A DNA stretch of 20,149 nt, from positions 1 through 20,149 of the IMG/VR virus record IMGVR_UViG_3300020204_000471; one strand, written 5' to 3'. Positions 4,742 through 12,941 of this stretch are shown piece after piece. A program made the translations under genes and the position numbers. Under the pieces are notes generated by a model that had not been told where the DNA came from, did not search any database, and saw nothing but the letters and a program-made list of their open reading frames with translations. Origin of the DNA: a virus. The first letter of the stretch is position 1, and each line of letters begins with the position of its first letter.

Positions 4742-6451
4742 TCAACGACCGAAATTTGGTCCAGGATTTCTATTTTTATTTTCAAGATTTTTAGCACCTT
4801 GCTGCATAACTTGAGAACGAGTTTGACCTCCCCTTTCTGCTGCAGATCCACCACCTGCACCATAGGTTGTTAATCTACCACTATCATTGCGACTTGCTGG
4901 TTTTGCAAATGGTGAAGATGCAGTTGGTCCTGGTTTTGGAGTTGGTTTTGCTGACTGCATCTGTGCTGCTCTGCTTGCACGAGCCTTATCTCTCAATCCA
5001 CCAAACCACTCTCCAGGTGCTTCAAGAAGAATTTCTTCCAACCATTTATCACTCATATTTTCAATGATTACATTTGCATCATTTAGAGTTTCTGCAAAGT
5101 TGTTCTCTAGAAGATACGATACTACAATCTCATAAATTTGATACTCTTCACCCAGTTGCTTCTTCTCTTTTGGTGTTAAAGTTCCAGCAGACATTGCAGA
5201 ACTTCTTGCTGATTGTAGGTCTCTATCAGAACCTTCAACCTTAGCAGCATAACCTCTAAGACTTACTCTAGGTTTATCTCTTACTGAACCTCTTCTTGAT
5301 GATGCAAGACCTCTTAAAGTTCTACTTTGATTCTCTTCTCTCTTCTTTCTATCCTCTGAAGACTCATCACGTTTGTGCTTGATATAGGGACGGGCAGCAC
5401 CTCTTTCTGCTGCTTCGATGGTCTTATCTACACTACCAGAACGTTTGAATGCTTTGGAACGTGCTGCAAGTTCCTTACGGGTTGCAATCTCACCTTCTTT
5501 ACCAAGTTCCTTACGCATTCTAGTTGCTTCATCTAGTTCATACTCTTCATTGTATTCTTTGTTTTTAACTGCTGCGATTGCTTCTGCTCTTGACATTCCA
5601 GATGCAATCATTCTTGCAATTCTTACATCTGCAAAGTCATTATCACCATCTTGGTCTTGGTCTTTTTTCTTTCCTTCATAGATTGAGGAATATAAGTTCG
5701 AAACATCCTTGATTGTTGACATAGTTCCCCATTCGAATGAACTCATCACCGCACCTGGTTTTTTGATTGGTGACGTTGAAGGTGTTGGTTTTGCTTGCTG
5801 TGCTTGTTGTGCTGCAAGAGCACTACCAGCAGGTGCTGGTTTATTTAGTACTTCTGGTTTATTTGCTGCTTCTACATCCTTTCTAACACTTGTAATATTA
5901 GCACCAGTTACATTTGCACCTTGCTGTCTCATTTGAGATGCCTTCTGCATGTCCCTCAACTCTGCAGCTTGCTGAGACATCTTACTTTGTCCCGTTCCTT
6001 TCTGAGTTCCATCAGAATTTACTTTTGCAGCAAGTTTTGGATTTGCTGCTGCCCAGGTTGCTTTTCCTGTTGCTTCTGCTCCTTTTATATCTCCAGACTT
6101 AATCTGAGACTTATAAACATCAAGTCCACCTTTGATTTTTTGTGCAGTTGTTGCATTCGCAGGTGACGATGTTCCTGGTTTTGCAGGTTTAACAGAAGTT
6201 GGTTTTGCCCCAAGAGCAGTAGCAGCAGTTGGACCTGCTAGATTTCTAGCAGTTGCCTGAAGACCTAATCTATTTGCAGTCTCTCTACTTCTAGCAAATA
6301 TATCTGGTTTTGATGTTGTCGGTTTTGCCTTTTCTGGTCCTGCTGGTTTGTTATCACCTGGACCATCCCAAAGTGGTTCGTCTCTCAAAGGAGCTTCATT
6401 AATAATACTTTCATATAAATTTTTAACCGCACCAAAATCTTCCTTATTCAT
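4742..6451 (-). CDS. Large modular probable virion (internal head) protein, 569 residues
   Basis: The sequence is low-complexity and rich in Ala, Lys, Pro and Gln, with several conserved modules, as in cyanophage structural proteins. The N-terminus contains SIINE-AP (residues 15-21), which resembles a T4 prohead-protease site (I-x-E before a small residue). Residues 15-235 are a Pro/Ala/Lys linker region. A second module starts at Met244 (MSTIKDVSNLYSSIYEG, site after Glu259). It is followed by an Asp-rich, calcium-loop-like DQDQDGDNDF (264-273) and a short helical module, VRIARMIASGMSRAEAIAAV. A basic region (310-435) leads to a helical module, IYEIVVSYLLENNFAETL, ending in ILLEAPGEW (474-482). 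Virion packaging is inferred. GATAAATA and AATAAATA boxes lie upstream. Confidence 0.7.
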   Translation of the reverse strand: MNKEDFGAVKNLYESIINEAPLRDEPLWDGPGDNKPAGPEKAKPTTSKPDIFARSRETANRLGLQATARNLAGPTAATALGAKPTSVKPAKPGTSSPANATTAQKIKGGLDVYKSQIKSGDIKGAEATGKATWAAANPKLAAKVNSDGTQKGTGQSKMSQQAAELRDMQKASQMRQQGANVTGANITSVRKDVEAANKPEVLNKPAPAGSALAAQQAQQAKPTPSTSPIKKPGAVMSSFEWGTMSTIKDVSNLYSSIYEGKKKDQDQDGDNDFADVRIARMIASGMSRAEAIAAVKNKEYNEEYELDEATRMRKELGKEGEIATRKELAARSKAFKRSGSVDKTIEAAERGAARPYIKHKRDESSEDRKKREENQSRTLRGLASSRRGSVRDKPRVSLRGYAAKVEGSDRDLQSARSSAMSAGTLTPKEKKQLGEEYQIYEIVVSYLLENNFAETLNDANVIIENMSDKWLEEILLEAPGEWFGGLRDKARASRAAQMQSAKPTPKPGPTASSPFAKPASRNDSGRLTTYGAGGGSAAERGGQTRSQVMQQGAKNLENKNRNPGPNFGR

Positions 6452-6487
6452 CTTACCGAGGGTAGTAAAAAGTACTCTTTATAAATA

Positions 6488-6506
6488 TATTTATTCTTTA
6501 TTTATC
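6488..6506 (-). promoter_or_regulatory. Candidate late promoter boxes for the 569-residue gene
   Basis: On the minus strand two near-consensus T4-type late boxes follow each other: GATAAATA (6499-6506) and AATAAATA (6488-6495), 37-55 bases before the start codon. Each has one mismatch to TATAAATA, in the first base. They lie in the short gap between two genes. Confidence 0.45.
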
Positions 6507-6519
6507 CTTAGTACTATTA

Positions 6520-6924
6520 TTAATTAGTACAATCAATTACCCAAGGAGCACAAATTCGCATCTCTCCACCAAGCAGTTTTTGTGCCTCACTGCCATCTGG
6601 TGCTTTCTCAACATACTTTGGTTTATATCTTTTATTAGACTCAGCAATGATACGGTCATACTCAGGTGTGACTTCATCAATTGCTCTGGTTACATCTCTC
6701 TCAGCCCTACGCTTTACTTGGTTAGGGTCTTGAAGAATAAGTTCATTAAGAATAGTTTGTGGGAAATATTTTCTTTGAATCTCGTCCAGTAAGTCCCATA
6801 GTCCATTTTCGGATACTCCTGTGCATTGAGATAATGTAGATATTACTATAGAACAAATCACACTTACAACAATGATTTGTTTTTTGTCTGGTTTTTTATT
6901 TCCAAATGAAAAATTAAACTTCAT
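6520..6924 (-). CDS. 134-residue membrane-anchored or exported conserved protein
   Basis: The N-terminus is basic (MKFNFSFGNKKPDKKQ), followed by a hydrophobic helix (about residues 17-33) and TLSQCTG, and then a soluble domain. The Cys after the helix resembles a lipoprotein cysteine, but the -1 residue is Gln, so the lipobox is poor. The soluble part includes LWDLLDEIQRKYF and ERDVTRAIDEVTPEYDRIIA. It ends in a Cys-containing tail, RICAPWVIDC. I recall similar proteins as conserved hypotheticals in cyanophages. A role at the cell envelope is inferred only from the anchor. The start has no Shine-Dalgarno sequence and lies inside the 11-codon ORF 6914-6949, which may couple its translation. 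Confidence 0.72.
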   Translation of the reverse strand: MKFNFSFGNKKPDKKQIIVVSVICSIVISTLSQCTGVSENGLWDLLDEIQRKYFPQTILNELILQDPNQVKRRAERDVTRAIDEVTPEYDRIIAESNKRYKPKYVEKAPDGSEAQKLLGGEMRICAPWVIDCTN

Positions 6925-6949
6925 TATAAAATTCTAAAAAAGTTTTCAT
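6914..6949 (-). CDS. 11-codon ORF encoding a capsid-targeting-like peptide
   Basis: The ORF reads MKTFLEFYNEV then stop. It begins 1 base after the stop of the 822-residue gene and overlaps the start of the 134-residue gene. The peptide matches the N-terminal capsid-targeting sequence of T4 internal proteins (M-K-T-Y-x-E-F-I-x-E-A) at the Met, Lys, Thr, aromatic, Glu, Phe and Glu positions. It may be the remnant of a lost internal-head-protein gene, or a leader peptide that couples translation to the next gene. Chance cannot be ruled out for so short an ORF. Confidence 0.4.
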   Translation of the reverse strand: MKTFLEFYNEV

Positions 6950-6950
6950 A

Positions 6951-9419
6951 TCACTTTGCTGGTTTTGGTGGTTTTGCTGGTGCTGCTGGTTTTTGTAATG
7001 CTTGGAAACTTCTGTTTCCTTGTGCATCATACTTAACAGAACCTTTTACTCCACCCAAAGTTGCTCCATAAGACTGTCCAACTTTTGCTTTTCCTGCTTT
7101 AACTTGATTAACACCAGCATTACCAATGTTTGCACGAATCATTCTCTGACCCTTATCACCATAGGTTGCAGTTCCTTTTTTACCACCAACAGTGACATCA
7201 TATGCTTTATTTGTAGTTACTTTTTGCTGCTTACCTGCAATATTTGTTGCGGTTATAACTTTATTTGGTTTTGTGTCAGATGGACCTGCTTTACCAGTTC
7301 CTTCTTGTGGTGGAGTATTTCCAACTTTTGGTTTCGATCTCAATGCTGCCATTCCTGCTGCTTGAACTTGCTGTCTATTCATTCCTGGTTTTAAAGCTAA
7401 AGCAGCATTTCCACCACCAGCACGGAAGGCAGCATCACCACCTCTTCCAGAATCTGCAGTTATTGATGGTTTTGCTTTTGCTTTTTCTGGTCCTGCTGGT
7501 TTTGGTGCTTTGTCCATACTATCTACATGAGAAAATCCAGTACTTGATTTTCTAACACCAGCACGAACAGAAGGCTCAGCAGACTTTTCTGCAGATGGTG
7601 CAAGATATTCCCCTGCAGATTTAGCAGTATTGGAAACTTTAGTAACAAATTTTCCCATATTACTATCCCAAAATTTTGCCTGCCCTCCAGGTGCTTCAGA
7701 AATGAACTGCTTCCAATATTCATAAGCAGTCATTTCCTCACCCATATTCTTTCTTGCTTTCTTTCTAGCACGTTGCTTTTCCTTGGTAGTCTTTTGTGGT
7801 CCACCAGTGCTTCCACCCTTTGTTGCTTGGAAAGAACGAACCCTTGATTCTCCAGAACTATCTGGTGCAACCATATGAGTTTTGATTGTTTTTGATGTTG
7901 GATTATCTTGCTTTTCTTTCTCAAATGCCTTATGGACTTTAGCAGCATCATCATACATATGGGTAGTCTTAGCACCACTTTGCTTTGCTACTGCATTAGC
8001 AACATCAACTTTTTTCTTACCAATATCACCACCTCTCATTCCACCAGTATAATGAATATTAGACTTTTCTACATCAATTCCGTGCTTCTTTAGATGTCCT
8101 TGGAATTCACTTGGATTATCAAACTTTGAACGAGCAGTAATCAAGTGAACGTTTTGTCCTCTTGCTTGCTTTCTCTTGATATCTTTAATTACTTTTTTAT
8201 TTGGACTTGAAGTTTTAGAGAATGTCTTAGCACTCTGGAACTCACTAAAATCATACTTATGTCCTGGTTTTAGTTTATGGGTATTGAATTCTTGATTACT
8301 TAAACTCTGAACTCTCTTCCCAGATTCATCATTTACGTGAACCTGAACGTTTGGTTTTCCTTTTTTACCGTGCCCAAAAAGGGTTTCATCAACATCATAT
8401 GCGTGAACTGTTGTCTTCTTTCTAGTTCCTCTTGCCTTTTCTTCAATATATTCTTCTAGAATTACTGAAGTGAACTCATCACTAATGTGCTCAAACATTA
8501 CTTCTGCTGCTTCATAGTCTTCTGCATAATCAGCAGCAACTAACATTTCAATAATATAATCATAAGCATCATCAAAGTCAAATGATTGATTTAGTTGCTT
8601 CATTGCATCATTAAGTGCATTGTTGCGTTTCTGAATTCCATATGCAGCACCAGCAATGCCTGTTCCTGGATTCTTAATTTGTTTGCCTTTATTTGCTGCA
8701 TCCACTCCAGACTTTGCTGCTTGTTTTGCTCTATTAATTGCCATCCCTGCAAGTGCGGCACCACCTAGAGCAAGTCCACCAGCAACTAGAGGAGCAACCT
8801 CATCGAGTTGCTCACCTTCTGGTTCAAATGAATTTGCCATTGCTTGCTTGCGGATGGTTGCAAAGTAAATTTGAGTTCCTCTTTCCTTTCCGTATTGGTC
8901 TATCATACTCTTCTTCATTGCTGAAGTGTCATACTTATTCTTAAGTTTCTTCTCTTTTTTAATTTCTGAAGAGGTCATTTCTCTTTCTGCAATATATTCT
9001 TCCTTTTCAAACTCTTGATAAAATGCAGCAGCCTCTCCGTGTCTACCTTCTTTAGTTGATTTTTTACTCATATCCAGAAGTTCCCTTTTAGAATATTTGT
9101 GTCCTTTAAGAATAGATGACATCTCATCTTTACTCATACCTTTTGCTTCATCAACCATTTCACCATCTAGTTCATAACTAGCAACTTGCATTCCTGCTTT
9201 TGCTTTTGCTAGTGGAAGTTGTGGACCAGTTCTTTTTAAAAACTGTTCTTTTTCATTTGGATTGTCAGTCCTTGATCCTTTATTATATAACTTCTGAGTC
9301 TTCTGTGCATCTTTATGCCCAGGTCCAATATCAAAACTTGCCTCAGAAAGGAGAGTCCCCTTTGTTTCAGAAACTTTAATTTGGGTATATAAGTCTTTTA
9401 TATCGTTAATGCTGGACAT
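6951..9419 (-). CDS. Large modular probable virion protein with embedded HAD-phosphatase-like domain, 822 residues
   Basis: The N-terminus MSSINDIKDLYTQI is followed by LLSE-A (23-27), which fits a prohead-protease site. Next come a module with YGKERGTQIYFATIRKQAM (176-194), a Gly/Ala-rich hydrophobic helix (208-230), and a helical module FDDAYDYIIEMLVAADYAED (282-301). Residues 335-515 form a HAD-like domain: motif I is DVDET (342-346), motif II is LITAR (Thr428), the Lys is at 468-470, and motif III is MYDDA (Asp490/491). A second head-like motif, MTAYEYWKQFISE-APGG, starts at Met563. The end is a Lys/Pro/Ala linker with two 25-residue repeats. A phosphatase acting on nucleic acid or nucleotides is plausible, since all HAD motifs are present, but the substrate is unknown. 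It is driven by the late promoter at 9442-9449. Confidence 0.72.
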   Translation of the reverse strand: MSSINDIKDLYTQIKVSETKGTLLSEASFDIGPGHKDAQKTQKLYNKGSRTDNPNEKEQFLKRTGPQLPLAKAKAGMQVASYELDGEMVDEAKGMSKDEMSSILKGHKYSKRELLDMSKKSTKEGRHGEAAAFYQEFEKEEYIAEREMTSSEIKKEKKLKNKYDTSAMKKSMIDQYGKERGTQIYFATIRKQAMANSFEPEGEQLDEVAPLVAGGLALGGAALAGMAINRAKQAAKSGVDAANKGKQIKNPGTGIAGAAYGIQKRNNALNDAMKQLNQSFDFDDAYDYIIEMLVAADYAEDYEAAEVMFEHISDEFTSVILEEYIEEKARGTRKKTTVHAYDVDETLFGHGKKGKPNVQVHVNDESGKRVQSLSNQEFNTHKLKPGHKYDFSEFQSAKTFSKTSSPNKKVIKDIKRKQARGQNVHLITARSKFDNPSEFQGHLKKHGIDVEKSNIHYTGGMRGGDIGKKKVDVANAVAKQSGAKTTHMYDDAAKVHKAFEKEKQDNPTSKTIKTHMVAPDSSGESRVRSFQATKGGSTGGPQKTTKEKQRARKKARKNMGEEMTAYEYWKQFISEAPGGQAKFWDSNMGKFVTKVSNTAKSAGEYLAPSAEKSAEPSVRAGVRKSSTGFSHVDSMDKAPKPAGPEKAKAKPSITADSGRGGDAAFRAGGGNAALALKPGMNRQQVQAAGMAALRSKPKVGNTPPQEGTGKAGPSDTKPNKVITATNIAGKQQKVTTNKAYDVTVGGKKGTATYGDKGQRMIRANIGNAGVNQVKAGKAKVGQSYGATLGGVKGSVKYDAQGNRSFQALQKPAAPAKPPKPAK
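6999..7205 (-). repeat. Two 25-residue repeats in the C-terminus of the 822-residue protein
   Basis: Residues 739-763 (AYDVTVGGKKGTATYGDKGQ...) and 783-807 (SYGATLGGVKGSVKYDAQGN...) align over their whole length with the pattern Y-x-x-T-(V/L)-G-G-x-K-G-(T/S)-x-x-Y-(G/D). They start 44 residues apart. They look like short beta-rich units, perhaps a binding or trimer-like tail, divergent at DNA level and therefore not recent copies. Confidence 0.65.
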
Positions 9420-9441
9420 TCTTATACTCTAGTTTTTTAGT

Positions 9442-9449
9442 TATTTATA
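9442..9449 (-). promoter_or_regulatory. T4-type late promoter (TATAAATA) of the 822-residue gene
   Basis: A perfect TATAAATA lies 22 bases before the ATG. It directly continues the T-run of the nrdB terminator (TTTTTTTATAAATA). In T4, gp55-type late sigma recognises this box alone, without a -35 element. Confidence 0.8.
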
Positions 9450-9455
9450 AAAAAA

Positions 9456-9469
9456 GGGGCATATGCCCC
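9456..9469 (-). terminator. Palindromic terminator after nrdB
   Basis: GGGGCATATGCCCC is a perfect 14-base palindrome followed on the minus strand by seven T. It lies 6 bases after the nrdB stop and closes the primase-nrdA-nrdB block. The T-run merges with the late promoter of the next gene. Confidence 0.88.
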
Positions 9470-9475
9470 CGAAAA

Positions 9476-10660
9476 TTAAAGTTGGAAACCAGCAAAAGTA
9501 TCTTTTTTCAAATCTTGTTTAATACCACCAACAACATATGATTCAACCTCTGTTTCTTGTGGAGCAACTTGAAGCCCCTTAGAAGAAATCCAATGCTCAG
9601 TCCAAGGAAGTGGATTGTTTTTTGCGGGAATATCATAGATTGGTTTAATTCCAATTGCTTTCATACGACGATTTGCAATCCACTCAACATATTGATGAAG
9701 GAGTTTATCATTCAATCCAATCATAGAACCGTCTTTAAATAGATATTGAGCCCATCTTTTTTCCTCATCCACACAATTTTCAAAGGAAGTTTTTACCCAT
9801 TCCTCTTCCTCTTTAGCAATTTGTTGCATTTCTGGATCATCCCCTTCACGCCACTTATTGAGGATGTTTTGAGTAATGACAAGGTGCTGATTTTCGTCTC
9901 TTGCGATGAGAGAGATAATTTTAGCGGATCCCTCCATAAGCTTAAGTTCTCCGAACGCAAAACTGCAAGCGAACGAGACATAAAACCTGATACCTTCGAG
10001 AATGTTGACATTTGCAATAGCACGATAAAGTTTTCTTTTAAGTTCCATTCTTCCCTCTCTAGCATATCCAGCACCTTCTTGTGCAAACAACCAATCATTT
10101 GAGATGCCATATTGCTGTGCAGAATTGATAAAATCATCATACGCACCAGTAACGGAGGTAGATCTTTCTAAAATTTTATCATTAGATAAAATTGAATCAA
10201 ATACATCAGAAGGATTTGAATATATATTCTTAATAATATAAGTGTATGAACGAGAGTGAATCATTTCCATGAATTCCCAAACAGTCATACATGCCTCTAA
10301 CTCTGGCAGTGAGCAGTAAGGAATGAATGCCATACCAGGACCACGACCCTGAACAGAATCTAGAAGAATCTGATACTTCAAATTAGAAGTAAAGATATGC
10401 TTCTGTTCAGGACGTAATGTTTGATAATCAGCACGATCTTTCTGGAGGGAGACCTCTTCAGGTCTCCAAAAGTATCCTAGTTGTTGAGTAGTTAGTTTTT
10501 CAAAAATTGGATACTTGTATGAATCATATCTTTGAACACCCAATGGTTTTCCAAAAAACATTGGTTGTTTTTTAACATCATATTCTTCTGTATTGAATAC
10601 TGTCATTCCATTAATACCAGTTGACTCATTCTGGTTAACTCTAAATTTTACATGATTCAC
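9476..10660 (-). CDS. nrdB: Ribonucleotide reductase class Ia, beta subunit
   Basis: NrdB houses the di-iron centre and tyrosyl radical that NrdA uses to reduce ribonucleoside diphosphates. All metal ligands are visible: Asp101 (LLDSVQG), Glu132 and His135 (EMIHSRSY), Glu222 (NILEGIRFY), and Glu256 and His259 (ARDENQHL). The radical Tyr is Tyr139. The C-terminal FAGFQL tail, which binds NrdA, is intact, so the enzyme should be active. The start shown is a GTG with AAGGAG 9 bases upstream, overlapping the nrdA end by 20 bases. An alternative is the ATG at 10604-10606 (MTVFNTEEYDV), which gives a protein closer to the usual start but has no good ribosome binding site. It is probably co-transcribed with nrdA. 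Confidence 0.95.
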   Translation of the reverse strand: MNHVKFRVNQNESTGINGMTVFNTEEYDVKKQPMFFGKPLGVQRYDSYKYPIFEKLTTQQLGYFWRPEEVSLQKDRADYQTLRPEQKHIFTSNLKYQILLDSVQGRGPGMAFIPYCSLPELEACMTVWEFMEMIHSRSYTYIIKNIYSNPSDVFDSILSNDKILERSTSVTGAYDDFINSAQQYGISNDWLFAQEGAGYAREGRMELKRKLYRAIANVNILEGIRFYVSFACSFAFGELKLMEGSAKIISLIARDENQHLVITQNILNKWREGDDPEMQQIAKEEEEWVKTSFENCVDEEKRWAQYLFKDGSMIGLNDKLLHQYVEWIANRRMKAIGIKPIYDIPAKNNPLPWTEHWISSKGLQVAPQETEVESYVVGGIKQDLKKDTFAGFQL

Positions 10661-12941
10661 AATCTTCTTCTCCTTCGGAACTTAAAATTTCTGCGATTAA
10701 ATCGTCTGCTGATTTTTTATCCTCCTTTACTTCATCAGTCTTAATATCATATGTATTCTGGTAATAAGATGTCTTCCATCCATACTTATATGTCTTCAGG
10801 AAGTCATTTGCCATAACACTTACTGGAACTTCATTATCGGGATAATTCTCTGGGTTGTAACTCCAGTTTCCAGAAATTGCTTGGTCAAAGAACTTTTGCA
10901 TTACAGAAACAACATTGATATAACCATTATTATTAGGCATGTCCCAAAGAAGAGTGTAATGATTTTTAAGATGTTGGTATTGAGGTACAATCTGTTTGAG
11001 TGGACCCTTCTTCGATTTCTTAATGGACAAGTATCCTCTAGGTGGTTCGATTCCATTGGTTGCATTTGACACAACGGAACTGCTCTCCGATGGCATCTGT
11101 GCGGACAGTGTTGAGTGTCTGAGACCATATTCCAGAATTGATGCTCTAAGACTTTCCCAATCATGTTGCAATCCAATAGAAGTAATTTCGTCTACATCTT
11201 TTTTATAAGTATTAATTGGAAGAATTCCCTGCGAATATTTGGTCCTATTAAAATATTCACATGCTCCTTTTTCTTTTGCAATCTCATTAGATGACTTCAA
11301 AAGGAAATACTGGAATGATTCAGAAAGACCATGAACAGCATCCCATGCCTCTTGAGAATCGTAGTCAAATCCAAGTTTTGCCAAATAGTGTGCAAGACCA
11401 ATAAAACCAACTCCAAGAGAACGACGTGCCTTTGTAGACTTTTCAGCAGCAATAACAGGATACTGCTGATAATCAATCAACTCTTCTAAACCACGAACTG
11501 AAAGATCGCAAAGTTCTTCAAACTCCTCATCATCTTTTACTCTACCAACATTTACTGCACTAAGAATACAAAGAGCAATTTCACCATTTGGATCATCAAT
11601 ATGATTCAGTGGTTTTGTTGGGAGAGTAATTTCTTGACAAAGATTGCTCATTTCAACTTTATCGAGGAATGAAGAGTGTGAATTGCAATGGTCAATATTC
11701 ATAATATAGATTCGACCCGTTTCCGCACGTTCTTTAAGAAGATTAAGGATAAGTTCTTGTGCTTTAATAGTTTTTTTCGGAATGGACGAATCCTTTTCAT
11801 ATGCCATGTAGAGCTCATCAAAAGCAGGGAGTCCAAAGTTAGGATAAAGTCCAGGTACATCATGTGGGGAGAATAACGTAATCTCACCGTCTTGAATAAA
11901 TCTTTCATAAAACAACTTACTGATTTGAATCGAATAATCAAGTTTACGAACACGATTATCTTCGGTTCCCTTGTTATTTTTAAGAACTAGAATATCTTCT
12001 ATTTCTTGATGCCAAATGGGAAAGTGAACCGTAGCTGATCCACCTCTGATGCCATTTTGAGTGCAGCATCGGACAGTTGCCTCAAACTTTTTGAGAAATG
12101 GGACAACACCTGTGTGTTGCACTTCTCCACCTCTGATTTTAGAGTTGATGCCACGGATTCGACCTGCGTTGATACCGATACCCGCCCTTTGTGCAACGTA
12201 TCTGCCAATAGCCATATCAGAGCTAAAGATAGAATCGAGGGTGTCATCAGAGTCAACAAGAACACAACTAGCAAATTGTCTAAGTGGTGTTCGCACTCCT
12301 GCCATGATGGGAGTGGGGATGTTGATTTTGTGCTTTGAGATTGCGTCATAGTACCTCCTGACATATGACATTCTAGTTTCTTTTGGATATTGAGAAAAAA
12401 TAGTTGCTGCAATCATCATGTACATAAACTGTGGTGTCTCATAGACTTTGCCACTGCTTCTATCCTGCACGAGGTACTTATCAACGACTTGACGTAGACC
12501 TGCATAAGTGAACAAATAGTCACGATTATGATTGATGTACAAACCAAGTCTGTTAATTTCTTCATGAGTATAGTCTTGCAAGATTTTTTCATCATATATG
12601 CCCAACTCTACGCATTTTTGAATATGTGTAAGGAATGTTGGATGGTCTTGAATTTTACCATAAAGTGACTTTCTTACAGAGAATAAAAGAAGTCTTGCTG
12701 CAACAAATTGATAATTTGGATTTTCCAAATCAATCAAATCAGAAGCAGATCGAATCAGAATTTCTTGAATCTCTGCAGTAGTAATTCCATCATAAAATTG
12801 AATACCAGACTGCATCTCAACCTGTGACGCAGATACACCAGCCAAATCTTTACATGCTTCATCCACCATCAAATGTAGTTTATTGAGGTCTAAACCTTCA
12901 ATGGACCCATTTCTTTTAATTACCTTTGTACCGTTGCTCAT
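10641..12941 (-). CDS. nrdA: Ribonucleotide reductase class Ia, alpha subunit
   Basis: This is the catalytic large subunit, converting NDPs to dNDPs with NrdB and a thioredoxin- or glutaredoxin-type reductant. The 766-residue protein starts with an ATP-cone (KVIKRNGSIEGLDLNKL). The active-site residues are present: Cys226 (FASCVLVD), Asn433-Cys435-Glu437 (NLCQE), Cys458 (IALCILSAVNVG), the radical-relay pair Tyr-Tyr (TSYYQNTYD), and the C-terminal redox pair CESCKI. The ATG at 12939-12941 is chosen because it forms an ATGA overlap with the primase stop. A TTG 4 codons upstream also extends the frame. Together with nrdB it supplies dNTPs for phage replication. Confidence 0.96.
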   Translation of the reverse strand: MSNGTKVIKRNGSIEGLDLNKLHLMVDEACKDLAGVSASQVEMQSGIQFYDGITTAEIQEILIRSASDLIDLENPNYQFVAARLLLFSVRKSLYGKIQDHPTFLTHIQKCVELGIYDEKILQDYTHEEINRLGLYINHNRDYLFTYAGLRQVVDKYLVQDRSSGKVYETPQFMYMMIAATIFSQYPKETRMSYVRRYYDAISKHKINIPTPIMAGVRTPLRQFASCVLVDSDDTLDSIFSSDMAIGRYVAQRAGIGINAGRIRGINSKIRGGEVQHTGVVPFLKKFEATVRCCTQNGIRGGSATVHFPIWHQEIEDILVLKNNKGTEDNRVRKLDYSIQISKLFYERFIQDGEITLFSPHDVPGLYPNFGLPAFDELYMAYEKDSSIPKKTIKAQELILNLLKERAETGRIYIMNIDHCNSHSSFLDKVEMSNLCQEITLPTKPLNHIDDPNGEIALCILSAVNVGRVKDDEEFEELCDLSVRGLEELIDYQQYPVIAAEKSTKARRSLGVGFIGLAHYLAKLGFDYDSQEAWDAVHGLSESFQYFLLKSSNEIAKEKGACEYFNRTKYSQGILPINTYKKDVDEITSIGLQHDWESLRASILEYGLRHSTLSAQMPSESSSVVSNATNGIEPPRGYLSIKKSKKGPLKQIVPQYQHLKNHYTLLWDMPNNNGYINVVSVMQKFFDQAISGNWSYNPENYPDNEVPVSVMANDFLKTYKYGWKTSYYQNTYDIKTDEVKEDKKSADDLIAEILSSEGEEDCESCKI

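Noticed and set aside
4867-6166. Several plus-strand ORFs of 60-87 codons opposite the 569-residue gene
   Set aside because: They are the antisense of a Lys/Ala/Pro-rich repeat-like coding region, giving Leu/Cys/Ser-rich nonsense proteins with no start signals.
7002-8944. Plus-strand ORFs up to 130 codons opposite the 822-residue gene
   Set aside because: They are antisense shadows of a low-complexity coding region. Their Cys/Phe/Ser-rich composition mirrors the complementary codons.
12057-12412. Overlapping ORFs of 93-137 codons within nrdA
   Set aside because: The nrdA frame is intact with all active-site residues, and these frames have no initiation signals.
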